NCBI GenBank assembly: GCA_047620505.1
Contig: JBLHKS010000007.1
Location: 28,497-92,496 of the forward strand
Direction: 5' to 3'
DNA: 64,000 nucleotides
DNA from: JBLHKS01 sp047620505
Lineage (GTDB): Bacteria > Verrucomicrobiota > Verrucomicrobiia > Verrucomicrobiales > DEV007
A program made the position numbers and the translations under genes. How positions within the stretch are numbered: the first letter of the stretch is position 1; each line of letters opens with the position of its first letter. The notes beneath the pieces are model-generated. The model did no database searches, had not been told where the DNA came from, and was given only the letters and a program-made list of their open reading frames with translations. Below, one piece after another: positions 1 to 9,500 of the stretch.

Positions 1-417
1 ATCGCGGTCGACCGCTACGATTTCCATTCCTTCGATCACGTACGCCTGCCGGTTTTCCCAGACTTTCCGCAAGAAGCCATCGGCGAGAACAAAATCCAAC
101 ATCAGCGCATCTTCGTCGACAATTTTGGAAATTCGCATGATCTTCTGCTCCTCAGGCTGACCAGCTTTGAAAGTCATTGGCGTGGCTTCGAATCGAAATC
201 CCAGCGGCGCAACGGCGGATTTAACCTTGGCGTAGTCGTCAGGCAGAATCAGCAGGTCGATGTCCTGAGTCGCGCGTGGATAACCATGAAGCACGACCGC
301 AAGCCCGCCGCACAAGGCATAGGGAATGCCGGAGGCGTTCAAGGCCTTCACGACTCCGAAAAGTTCTGTTTTGATGTCAGTGATGACTAAAAATCCAAAT
401 TTAGCAGGCTCTGTCAA
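1..417 (-). CDS. Nucleotidyltransferase-fold protein, partial (C-terminus beyond left edge)
   Basis: The reverse strand stays open from about 417 to the window edge (139 codons). The translation contains GGLAVVLHGYPRATQDIDLLI-like sequence, the glycine-rich helix and acidic D-x-D pattern (TQDIDLL) of minimal nucleotidyltransferase-fold proteins, the superfamily that includes MNT and AbiEii. There is no ATG early in the frame. A TTG at 417-415, overlapping the recQ stop codon, is the most economical start; a GTG about 24 codons later is an alternative but would cut into conserved-looking sequence. It is downstream of recQ on the same strand and probably cotranscribed. The family includes antitoxins and kanamycin-nucleotidyltransferase-like enzymes; substrate and role cannot be told from this fragment. 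Confidence 0.65.
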   Translation of the reverse strand, partial: MTEPAKFGFLVITDIKTELFGVVKALNASGIPYALCGGLAVVLHGYPRATQDIDLLILPDDYAKVKSAVAPLGFRFEATPMTFKAGQPEEQKIMRISKIVDEDALMLDFVLADGFLRKVWENRQAYVIEGMEIVAVDRD

Positions 418-2552
418 ACCCCGCCGTAACCTCGAATCACCTCGAGAAAATCCTCAAGATACCGCTTCGCCTTCACGGCACCGACGCCGCGAATCTTCAG
501 GCCCGCCTCCATGCTTTTCGGCTTCAGTCGTGTGAAAAATTCGAGCGTTTGATCTGAGAAAATGATGTAAGCCGGCTTACCACCTTCGGCTGCGGCGAGT
601 TCGGCGCGCTTCTGGCGTAGCTTCTCGTAAAGAGAAGCGTCAAACTCCAAACCAGCCATCTCAGCCAAATCCTGCGATGCGGATGTTTCGCGCTTGCGTG
701 ATTTTGACTTCGGCTTCGATAAACGGCTTCGGTCAGGCCAGTTCAGCCGATAGTCGGTCGCTCCCTTCATCACCGCGACTCCACGATCAGTCAGCGAAAC
801 AAGCGGATACTCGTGGCCGCCGGTCACCAGCAGCTGCTCGCGTTCCAATTCCTGAAACAAGGCGTAAACGTAGGCCGTCCCTTCGGTTTTCAACAGGCCG
901 TAGGTCGTCAGCCGATCCAGCCCCTTGTCAATGATGTCCGCAGCTGCGCTTCCGACTAACATGTTCACAATCTTACCCTTCCCAAAGCGCCCGGCATACC
1001 CAGTCGTCGTCCGACGCGACATCCGCGCGACACCCGAAAGCGCCTTCTTCACGACCAGCGCTTCCCCCTCATACGGCCCGCGCAGCTCGCCGCGATCTTC
1101 ATCCTGACAGACATCGCAGCTTCCGCACTGCGACGGATCGCCCTCCCCAAAATAACGCAGAATCCATTCCTGACGGCAGATCGGCTCGCGCGTGTAGCGG
1201 ATCATCCCCTTCAACTTTTCGCCGTCATTTCTTCGCTTTTCGGCGAGAGCACGTTCGTCGAGTTCGATGTCGTCAGCAGTCAGTTTCGGCTGCAAAAGCC
1301 GGCTTCCGCGCCGCCGCTCTCCATGAACATCGTAGCGCTGAATGTAACCGCTTCTCGTGAGCACCGAAATTGCCGAGCTGACCGCCATGCCGTTCTTCGC
1401 ACCGGCCATGTCCGCGATTTCCTTGCCGGAAACGAGGCACTGATGCTGATCGTCAGCCTGATTATGGAGAGCTCCATAAATGCTCCTTATCAGCTCAGGG
1501 TCCGGGTTATTTCCTTCAATGAAAAAATCCTGAGTCGTCGTGTCCGCGAAATTAAAGAGCAATTCGCAGACCGCTGGTTCGCGATCCCGTCCAGCGCGAC
1601 CTGCTTCCTGATAATAAGCCTCGATACTGCCTGGAACATCGAAATGCACGACGAAACGAACGTCCGACCGATCGATGCCCATCCCAAATGCGTTCGTTGC
1701 GACGACGATGTCGGAAGTTCGATTGAGAAAGTTGTCCTGCGCGGCTTCGCGATCGTCATCGCTCATTCCACCATGATAAGCCACTGCGGATTTTCCCATC
1801 GCAACGAGGCTCGCCGCGACGTCTTCGACATGCTTGCGAGTCGAGCAGTAAACGATGCCCGTTTTCCACTCCTTCGCGACCGCATTGAGTTTCTCGTACT
1901 TCTCCTTGTTGCCTTTGACCTCTCGGACGCGAAGGCTCAAGTTAGGCCGCTCGAATCCGGTTACCGAAACGAACGGATCGCGCAATTTCAGCGTGTTGAG
2001 AATATCGCCGCGCACCTGCGGAGTTGCCGTTGCGGTAAACGCCGCCGTTTGCGGATGACCGAGCTCCTCGAGGGTCTGTTCAAGCCTCAAATAATCAGGT
2101 CGAAAATCGTGTCCCCACTGAGAAAGGCAGTGCGCCTCGTCCACGGCGAACAGACCAATTTCCACCTGCCGAAGCGCGCTACGAAACGCCTCACTGCGAA
2201 ACCGCTCCGGCGCGACGTAGACCAGTTTCAATTTGCCTGAGCGCAGCTCCTTGAGCCGCTGACGTTGCTCGTCCAAGGTCAGCGTGCTGTTGATCATCGC
2301 CGCCGGAATTCCCTTTTTCGCCAGCGCATCGACCTGATCCTTCATCAAAGCGATCAAGGGGCTGATCACCAGCGTTACGCCCTCAAGACAGAGCGCCGGC
2401 AGCTGATAACAGAGCGACTTTCCGCCGCCAGTCGGCATCACGACCATCGCGTCACGGCCCTCCAGCAAAGCCGTGATGACCGGCTCCTGCCCATCGAGGA
2501 ATTCGCGAAATCCAAAGTGGCGCTGCAGCGCCTCTGACGCACTTGTTGGCAT
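414..2552 (-). CDS. recQ: ATP-dependent DNA helicase RecQ
   Basis: 3'-5' superfamily 2 DNA helicase acting in recombination and repair. Visible motifs in order: Walker A MPTGGGKS (motif I), DEAHCLSQWGHDFRPDY (motif II plus the RecQ aromatic-rich loop), TATATP (III), VYCSTRKH (IV), VVATNAFGMGID (V) and YYQEAGRAGRD (VI). These are followed by a zinc-binding CRQEW...CGSCDVC cluster, a winged-helix RQC region, and a C-terminal HRDC-like domain ending near the stop. I start at the ATG at 2552 (712 aa): it directly precedes the conserved helicase N-terminus, whereas the frame open upstream adds an Arg-rich tail overlapping the divergent gene's leader. The length is somewhat above a typical ~600-residue RecQ because of a longer RQC-HRDC linker. 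It carries one palindrome copy (828) encoding EQLL. Confidence 0.95.
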   Translation of the reverse strand: MPTSASEALQRHFGFREFLDGQEPVITALLEGRDAMVVMPTGGGKSLCYQLPALCLEGVTLVISPLIALMKDQVDALAKKGIPAAMINSTLTLDEQRQRLKELRSGKLKLVYVAPERFRSEAFRSALRQVEIGLFAVDEAHCLSQWGHDFRPDYLRLEQTLEELGHPQTAAFTATATPQVRGDILNTLKLRDPFVSVTGFERPNLSLRVREVKGNKEKYEKLNAVAKEWKTGIVYCSTRKHVEDVAASLVAMGKSAVAYHGGMSDDDREAAQDNFLNRTSDIVVATNAFGMGIDRSDVRFVVHFDVPGSIEAYYQEAGRAGRDREPAVCELLFNFADTTTQDFFIEGNNPDPELIRSIYGALHNQADDQHQCLVSGKEIADMAGAKNGMAVSSAISVLTRSGYIQRYDVHGERRRGSRLLQPKLTADDIELDERALAEKRRNDGEKLKGMIRYTREPICRQEWILRYFGEGDPSQCGSCDVCQDEDRGELRGPYEGEALVVKKALSGVARMSRRTTTGYAGRFGKGKIVNMLVGSAAADIIDKGLDRLTTYGLLKTEGTAYVYALFQELEREQLLVTGGHEYPLVSLTDRGVAVMKGATDYRLNWPDRSRLSKPKSKSRKRETSASQDLAEMAGLEFDASLYEKLRQKRAELAAAEGGKPAYIIFSDQTLEFFTRLKPKSMEAGLKIRGVGAVKAKRYLEDFLEVIRGYGGV

Positions 2553-2654
2553 GTTTTGTCTAGACCCGCCCACTCTGGCGCGTTTCCTGACAAGCGCAAA
2601 ACGTTCCGAATCGATCGGCTTGCTTCTCCGCCTCAAATCGAGGACAATTCGTCT

Positions 2655-3599
2655 GTGAACCCGCTCAAAATCTGCATTCTTGCGCTGGCAGCTGCTGGCT
2701 CAATCCAAGCCGCTGAAATCAAGCTCGAAGGCCGCGTTCTGTTCCTCGGAGACTCGATCACTCACGCAGGCCAGTTCGTTAGCGTGATCGAAACCCGGCT
2801 GCGTCAAGACGGCGCGGATCCGTTGCCGGAATTGATCAACCTCGGCCTTCCCAGCGAAACCTGCACCGGACTTTCCGAGCCTGATCATCCATTCCCGCGT
2901 CCCAACGTCCACGAGCGGATCGACCGCGCGCTGACAATGGTGAATCCTGATATCGTCTTCGCCTGCTACGGGATGAATGATGGGATTTACTACCCCTTCA
3001 GCGAAGATCGATTCAAGGCTTACCAAGCAGGGATTGAGAAGATCATCGAAAAAGTCAAGGCAGCCGACGCGAAGCTGATTCTGATGACTCCGCCGCCTTT
3101 CGATCCAGTTCCGCTTCGCGAAAAAGGGAAGCTCCTGCCCGCCGGAGCTGAAAAATATGCGTGGTTCGAGATTTACGAAGACTACGATTCCGTGCTCGCG
3201 AAATACTCCGAATGGATCCTGACATTGCGCGAAAACGAAAACGAGGACGTCGATCTCGTGATCGACACGCGCACGCCGGTTTTGAAGGCAGTCGTCGAAG
3301 CTCGCAAAACCGACCCCGCGTTCACGCTCTCAAACGACGGCGTCCATCTGAATGAGCAGGGCCATCGAATCATGGCAGGCGGTATTCTGTCAGCGTTAGG
3401 ATTCGAAAACGAGGCTGAAGTGGTTCGCGATTCGGTTTTCCAGAAAGTAAATGCGCGCCAGCAGCTGCTGCACAGCGCGTGGCTGAGTCACGTCGGCCAC
3501 AAGCGGCCTCAAACCAAAGCTGGACCGTCGCTGGACGAGGCAGTCGTCAAGGCGGCGGAGATCGAAATCGAAATCAAAAAGGCGCTCGAGGCGAACTGA
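2655..3599 (+). CDS. Secreted SGNH/GDSL-family hydrolase
   Basis: Putative extracellular or periplasmic esterase of the SGNH superfamily, 314 aa. The GTG start at 2655 gives a clean signal peptide (NPLKICILALAAAGSIQAA) with an AxA-type cleavage site. Catalytic blocks are visible: GDSIT (block I Ser), the block II Gly in NLGLPSET, GMND (block III Asn) and DGVHLNEQGH (block V Asp-x-x-His). Such proteins in this type of genome are usually linked to carbohydrate deacetylation; the substrate is unknown here. It is divergent from recQ, with only about 100 bp between starts, and ends immediately next to the convergent DUF1080 gene (stop codons abut at 3599/3600). Two palindrome-type sites lie in it: a partial one in the signal peptide (2687) and a perfect one at 3459. 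Confidence 0.85.
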   Translation: MNPLKICILALAAAGSIQAAEIKLEGRVLFLGDSITHAGQFVSVIETRLRQDGADPLPELINLGLPSETCTGLSEPDHPFPRPNVHERIDRALTMVNPDIVFACYGMNDGIYYPFSEDRFKAYQAGIEKIIEKVKAADAKLILMTPPPFDPVPLREKGKLLPAGAEKYAWFEIYEDYDSVLAKYSEWILTLRENENEDVDLVIDTRTPVLKAVVEARKTDPAFTLSNDGVHLNEQGHRIMAGGILSALGFENEAEVVRDSVFQKVNARQQLLHSAWLSHVGHKRPQTKAGPSLDEAVVKAAEIEIEIKKALEAN

Positions 3600-4319
3600 T
3601 CAGTCGAAGATCCTGATCTTCAAATTGCGAAACCAGCACGGATCTTTGTGATCTGTCAGGAGAATGTGGCCGCGGACTTTTTCGCCGAAGCCGGGATACT
3701 TTTTGAACTTCGTTTTCGGCACGCGCTCCATCACAGCCGGGCTCCCGCATTCGTATTCGAGGACTTTCACCCCGTTAAGCCAGTGCTCGACGTGATTTCC
3801 GCGAACCACGAGGCGCGAGGAATTCCATTCGCCCATCGGTCGATTCGGTTTGTCCGCAATTGGCGCGACCACGAGATAAAATGACGCATTGCCGGAATAC
3901 GGATCCTTGATCGCTGTGTCGTCGATCATCTGAAACTCGTGACCGACCGTCGCTTTGCGCTCTTCGGTAATGAAATATTTCACGCCATTGTTTCCGCCTT
4001 CCAAAAGTTTCCACTCCCAGGCGAACTCAAAGTTCTCGTAAGTTTCGGCCGTCATGATGTCTCCGCCGCGGATTTCCGCCTGCTTGTGGAGCGTTCCATC
4101 TTCAACCACCCAGCCCTGTTTCGGCGGAGTGTTAGAACCGTAGCTGCGCCAGCCTTCGATCCTCTTTCCATCAAAAAGCAGCTGCCAGCCCTGCTGTTTT
4201 TCTTCGGCTGTCAGGGTGTTGTGTTGAGTCTGAGCAATGGAAATCGTCAGAATCGAAAACAGAACCGTGATTGCGATCACTCGAGTCGGCGAGGTTAGTT
4301 TTTCGGGTAAATTCGGCAT
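3600..4319 (-). CDS. DUF1080 (3-keto-disaccharide hydrolase-like) secreted protein
   Basis: 239 aa with an N-terminal hydrophobic signal (residues ~13-30), then the DUF1080 pattern: GWQLLFDGKRIEGW, VVEDGTLHK, GGDIMT.TYENFEFAWEWKL, GGNNGVKYF, HEFQMIDD, NGVKVLEYE and a C-terminal GHILLTDH...WFRNLKIR. The fold is a concanavalin-like beta sandwich. Characterised relatives hydrolyse 3-keto-glycosides, but most family members in Planctomycetes and Verrucomicrobia are unstudied. It lies 56 bp downstream of the duplicated-domain gene on the same strand. A one-off variant of the iterated palindrome (4177) encodes QLLFDG. Confidence 0.9.
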   Translation of the reverse strand: MPNLPEKLTSPTRVIAITVLFSILTISIAQTQHNTLTAEEKQQGWQLLFDGKRIEGWRSYGSNTPPKQGWVVEDGTLHKQAEIRGGDIMTAETYENFEFAWEWKLLEGGNNGVKYFITEERKATVGHEFQMIDDTAIKDPYSGNASFYLVVAPIADKPNRPMGEWNSSRLVVRGNHVEHWLNGVKVLEYECGSPAVMERVPKTKFKKYPGFGEKVRGHILLTDHKDPCWFRNLKIRIFD

Positions 4320-4375
4320 AGGAATTGAATTTACAGCCTTCGACCCGTCTCGCGAGAAAATTCCTGGAGCCGAAA

Positions 4376-6406
4376 TCAGTTCTCCGGAAACTCAAGCACA
4401 TCGGGCTTCACGAAAATCGCTTGAAGCAGATCCGCTTGGTCGAATTCCTGAGTTCCTTCGGGCTTCCAAATGCCCAGAATCCGAATCGCGCCCGACTTCA
4501 TCGTCGCCGACGTGACGACGTTCGCCCGGCGGAAGTCCGTCCCTGGAGCGTCCATCTCGATATTGCCTGCCGCATCGCGCTGCGACTCGCCACTCCGCAC
4601 CGGCGGAGCGAAGTCGTATTCGAAATTCAAACTGAGATCGATCGTCTCTCCGTCCGCTCCCAGGACAACGTCGAATTCGGCGATCGTACCGACGATGTGC
4701 GTTTCCTCAACTCCATTCATCGTCGCTCCTCCAGCCGAAACTATGGCTTGAGCCTTGGCTCCCTGATCCGCCTCTTCCTTGCCCGCTTTCCCGTTAGCAA
4801 GCTGGCCTTTCGGCGTTACCTCCGCGGCTGTGTAATAAATATGATTCTGTCCAGACTCGACTTTGAAGCGCTGGCCAGAATTGCCCTCACACCAAACACT
4901 GCGCAGGATCGACGCCTCTCCTTGATCAACCGAATCTTGAATTTGCTCCCAGGCCTCCGCGTGGTCCGCCCAGATTCGCGACTCTCTCGCAATACGCCTG
5001 AGCAGACTCGCCGGAGCCTGAACAACATGAAGCGTTACGCCAATCGTCTTCAGGACATTTTCTCGGATACTCGAAATGTAAGCCTCAACCAGCTGAGTAT
5101 TTTCCGGCAAATTGCGGACCACGAGTTCGTTGGTCGAAGCGATATAGTTGGCCGAAGAGCCCTCCGGAAACGGGATCCCAACTCGTTTAAGGATATCTTT
5201 GGCCGTTGCCCGAATCATAAAAGTCTGCTCCCCCGCACCGAGGTCTGCGAAGGGATCAACGGACCCGCCGCCACCCCGGTTAACGCCCGAAATAAACCCG
5301 GGCGGGACGCTGAATCTCCTGACGATCATCCCAGGCGGCAACTCGCCCGGCAAGTTTTCGTACTGCGGCGGGCCATCGGGAATTTCCACGATTTGATCGC
5401 CGAGATTCGTCAGCAGCTGCTGGACCCGTGGCTCGGGCAGCGGCAGAACCGAAACGATTGTGCCTTCGACAAAAGCCGCTTGAAGCGTGTCGTCGTTTCG
5501 CCCCTCAACGCTCTCTGGCTTCCAAACGCTAAACAGTTTTGCGTCGCCACTTCGCGTGATTACGCTCGTCGACAGCCTCGCCACGTGCGTGTCGACCACG
5601 ACTGCGGACAGACTCGTTTCGCCGCGTTTTGAGACCGGTGCCTGACGCTTACGCGGAGGAGCGTAGTCAAATCCGACGTTGAGGTTGAAGTCAATTGTGT
5701 TGCCGTCAGCGCCGATCACCGGATCGATTTCCCAGTCAATTCCGTTCGGCACGGATTCTGATTCCCACTCGATCCAATCCTCTTCATCCGTGCGGATTCC
5801 GAAGGGAACCGCCGTTTCAACTTGTCGCCGAATTGCAGAGCGCTGCCCGCTTTTCGCTTCTTGATAGAGCGAACCCACGATGCTCGCCTCGCCGTTGTCG
5901 ACGTCCGCGAGGAGCGCGTCCAACACGGCCCGGTGATCGGCGCTCGTCGATGCCTCTTCGATCGATTCGCGAATCCGCCCCGCTTCTGATTCGATGATCG
6001 TCAGGTCGCACGCGATGTATTTTGGAACTCGCTGGCGAGCCGCTTCAGCGAGATTGGCGATCGCCACTTGCGCACCGCGCGGGAGACGAGCGGCAAGGGT
6101 GAAAGATTCGGGATCAAAAGTGAAGAGGGTGCCCTTCGGTGATGAGACGCCGATGAATTCGAAAAAGTGGCTAACGATCTCATTGCTCTCTTTCATGAAC
6201 GTCTCAATTTCCTCTTCCGAAGCGTCAGCAGCGGGCAGCGGAGGAGCCTTCAGAAAACCAAGTTTGGGCGAAGTAAAACCCTCGACCAGACCAGGTTCCG
6301 GGAATTGGTGAAATTCGATCACCCATTCGTCGAAGTTTGCGTCCTCCTGGGTCCAGGCGGAGGAGACGGCGAAAACCAGGAACAGCAAAAGAGTTCGAAA
6401 GGGCAT
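4376..6406 (-). CDS. Secreted protein with an internal duplication, function unknown
   Basis: 676 aa from the ATG at 6406, chosen because it begins a signal peptide (PFRTLLLFLVFAVSSAWTQ). The protein holds two copies of the same unit. Each has an alpha-beta start (LTIIESEAG.../LHVVQAPAS...), a helix ending LLADVDNGEASIVGSLYQEAKSGQR or IQDSVDQGEASILRSVWCEGNSGQR, then VIGADGNTIDFNLNVGFDYAPP or VLGADGETIDLSLNFEYDFAPP, a TSVITRSGDAKLFSVWKPE or TSATMKSGAIRILGIWKPE strand, and LQAAFV or LQAIFV. The strand pattern recalls secretin or pilotin-type beta domains found in verrucomicrobial exported proteins, but I do not recognise a named family. It is probably exported to the periplasm or surface. Confidence 0.7.
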   Translation of the reverse strand: MPFRTLLLFLVFAVSSAWTQEDANFDEWVIEFHQFPEPGLVEGFTSPKLGFLKAPPLPAADASEEEIETFMKESNEIVSHFFEFIGVSSPKGTLFTFDPESFTLAARLPRGAQVAIANLAEAARQRVPKYIACDLTIIESEAGRIRESIEEASTSADHRAVLDALLADVDNGEASIVGSLYQEAKSGQRSAIRRQVETAVPFGIRTDEEDWIEWESESVPNGIDWEIDPVIGADGNTIDFNLNVGFDYAPPRKRQAPVSKRGETSLSAVVVDTHVARLSTSVITRSGDAKLFSVWKPESVEGRNDDTLQAAFVEGTIVSVLPLPEPRVQQLLTNLGDQIVEIPDGPPQYENLPGELPPGMIVRRFSVPPGFISGVNRGGGGSVDPFADLGAGEQTFMIRATAKDILKRVGIPFPEGSSANYIASTNELVVRNLPENTQLVEAYISSIRENVLKTIGVTLHVVQAPASLLRRIARESRIWADHAEAWEQIQDSVDQGEASILRSVWCEGNSGQRFKVESGQNHIYYTAAEVTPKGQLANGKAGKEEADQGAKAQAIVSAGGATMNGVEETHIVGTIAEFDVVLGADGETIDLSLNFEYDFAPPVRSGESQRDAAGNIEMDAPGTDFRRANVVTSATMKSGAIRILGIWKPEGTQEFDQADLLQAIFVKPDVLEFPEN

Positions 6407-6450
6407 TCCAGATGAAACCACTTTTCGGCCCTTGATTCAATCCCATAAAA

Positions 6451-6482
6451 AAGCGCCGCCGGACTCTCGTCCGACGGCGCTT
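6451..6482 (-). terminator. Intrinsic terminator for the alpha-2-macroglobulin gene
   Basis: A 14-bp stem (6451-6464 with 6469-6482, one G-U wobble on the transcript) closes a TCTC loop. On the minus strand it is followed by a run of six T (6445-6450). It sits 22 bp after the alpha-2-macroglobulin stop codon and before the next minus-strand gene. Confidence 0.85.
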
Positions 6483-6504
6483 CCCAAATTCGACAAAAAT
6501 CCGA

Positions 6505-9500
6505 TCAATCCACGACCGCCACCGGCTTGTCAGCAGCCCGATTCGGCAGCGAAGCGGTGATCCTCTTCGTCGCGCTCAAGCCTCTACGTTGCGGCTCGTA
6601 CATCGCCTCGATTTTGGCGGGCGGCGCGGTGACCGATCCAGCTGCGACAACGCGAGCGAGGTACTGCACGCGATACTTGCCAGCGTTCCAGACGTTGTTG
6701 GTGAAAAACAGCGCGCGGTCCTGACGAATCTCCTGGAAATCACGCGGCATCTGCTGCCACTGATCGATCGGAGCACCGGCGTTTGCCTGCGTCTCGAACG
6801 CCGGATTCACGGCTTCGAAAATCGCCGGAAGCGGATCGTCAATCGCGATGTACTCGTCCGGATTGTCGATTTCGACCTCGAGATGGATGACCACGAGATC
6901 GCCGATCGTGAAGTGATCGGTTTTCTCCATCGTGCCGTCCGGATTGAGCCGGTGATAGCCACGGCGGATCTTGAAGCCCTGATCCTGCGCTTCAGAAGCG
7001 AGCTCATCTGGATAAGCGGACACCTTGACCTGAGCGTAGAGCTGATCGCGACTGCCCGCGCTCAGATCCAGCAGCTGCTCACGGATATCGCCATCAAATC
7101 CGAACTTCGCAGTCACGCTGTCGAGCTTGGCTTCAAGGCCGACATCCGCCTCGTCTCCGCCAAACGTCAGGGTCGCTTTTATGGGTTTGTCAGGCACACC
7201 TTCGATTTCGGCGACCTGCGCAAGCGCTAGCAACGGCCAAGCGTTTGTGAACGTGCTGCCCCAACCGTAAACCGGGCGGCGAAGCGCCAAAAGCGCGTCG
7301 AGATGCTCGCCGACTCGCTTATGTTTGCTGTCCATCTTCGCCCAGGCAATCAGCCGGGTTGAGGTCCGCAAACTGGAGCCGTACCAGCCCACTGCCTCAG
7401 GCTCTTTCTTGTAGTCGTTCAGCAATTCCGGCACGAGCTGCCGTTGCTCGGGAGTTCCGCCTTCAAGGATCGCCATCGCGACAAACGCGCGGGATTCCGG
7501 AGCCAGCTTGCCGCGTTCTCGGTAAAACAATTCGTGATAAGCCGGCTCCGCTTTGCCAGCCAGCGCCAAAGTGTAGAGCGCCATCGCGCGCTGATGAAAT
7601 TCGAAAGTCGAGGCCTCTTCATCTTTGCCGAAGCGGATGCTTTCCGAGATCCACTGATAAAGACTGTCGAGCCGCGCTTGCGGAACCGGATGACCTTGCT
7701 TAGCACCGATTGTCAGCGCCAGACCGCCGTAAGCGCTGGCCCACATTGTGGGATTGTCAGAGCCCGGCCAATAACTCAGGCCACCATCGTAGGTCTGCAT
7801 GCTAAGCAGGCGAGTCATGCCCGTGCCGATCGCTTTTTTCTTCTCAGCTTCGTCGACATCGAGATCAGGGAAGACATCCTTGAGACTCTCCATCGTCAGC
7901 CACGGAAGCGTTGCCGAGGTGGTTTGCTCAACGCAGCCATACGGGTAACGGAGGTTGTAACCCAGCGCATCGCGGGCTTCCATCAAGCGTGAATTGGAAA
8001 TCGTTACGTCGATTTCGCCAACTCCGTTGAGGACGTCTTTGCCGAAGGAAACCAGCAAGTTTTTCTCGCTACCGCGCTTCACGCTGAGGTTGTGCGTTTC
8101 CCCAAGCAGCGGAACCGGGTAGCCGACATTCAGCGTGGTTTCGACCGAATCCGTCCGCTTGTTTCCCTGCGCCTGAAGCTCTTCAATCGTCCAAACCCAA
8201 TTCGCGGTTCCGACTTTTTCAAAATGAACCGGGATCGGCAAGCCACGGCTCTCACCCGCCCCGAGTTCGATCGTTTCAGTCCAAAGTAGCGGATTGTCAG
8301 GGTCAGCAGCTGCTGGGATGATCCGGAACTCCTCGCTGTGGAAACTGGCGTGCTCGTCCAGCTTCATCGTCACCTCAAATTTGCCGGGTTGGCCAGTCGT
8401 GTTGTGAACGACGGCCTGAAGAAGAAGATCGTCGCCGACGTTTGCAAACACCGGCATTGCGGGCTCAACGATCACCGGTTTGGTTACCGTCATCTTGCTG
8501 GTTCCCGAGCCGTACTGCTCGGTCCCGCCAAGCGCGACGGCGATGACGCGATACTCGGTTAAATTGTCGGGCGCTGTGAATTTGGCGGTGACTTTTCCGT
8601 TCTCGTCGGTCAGGAGCGAACCGTTCCAGAACGCAGTCGCGCGGAAATCTTTGCGCGCGTTTTCCTGGAGCATATCGAGTGACCCGCCACCGCCAATCAG
8701 GAGTCCTTTGTTAGAGAAATAGCGATTTTCAACATTCTCTGGGAGGACGTTGAAGAGGCTGTGCCAGGTTTTGATGTAGAGCGGATAGGGCCGATGAAAC
8801 TCCGGTCCAGGTCTCGGCGTTTCGTAGCCTGTCAGGCTCAAAACGCCTTCGTCGACTGCCCAGAGCGTGACCTCGGCTCCTGCGATCGGTTGGCCGTCCT
8901 CACCCGCGACCGTGGCGGTCAAGTTGACCTCGCTCTGCGGTCGAATTTCCTGCTCAGCGACCTCGACTTTGACTTCGAGTTTTGTATCCGAGCGCTCGAC
9001 CTTCAATTCGGCATAACCGAGTTTGTAATCCGCATCCTTGAACTCATGCGGGCTGTCGTTCGCTCCTCGAATGATCACCACGGAAATAAACAGGTTCGGC
9101 GCATCTCGCTTGCCGATCGGGATTTCGATAAACTGGCTCTTCGAGGTAAGCTCGGTGACGAACGAGGTGTGAACCCCGGCTCGTTCCGTCGTCACCAGCG
9201 CGGTTCCAAGAACCGGCGAGCGAACGAGAATTTTCGCGGTATCGCCCGGCTTGTAGACGATGTCGTCCTCGACAACGAGCTCGATTTTTTCGCCGTCCTG
9301 ATGCGCCCACCACTGGTCGCCGCTTCCATAAATGTATCGCGTGCCGACGGTCTTGATCGTCTTCCCGTTTTCCTCGGCCACGAGCGTAAAACGGTAAGTT
9401 CCAGGATCCTTGAAGTTCAAATTCGCGGTCGTCGGCTTCGCGCCGAGTTTCAGCAGCTGCTCGCTGTGCGGTTTGTAAACCCACTCGTTGCGGTGCCGTT

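Noticed and set aside
4325..5632. Long open frame (435 codons) on the plus strand
   Set aside because: Antisense to the duplicated secreted protein, whose signal peptide and internal homology show the minus strand to be coding.
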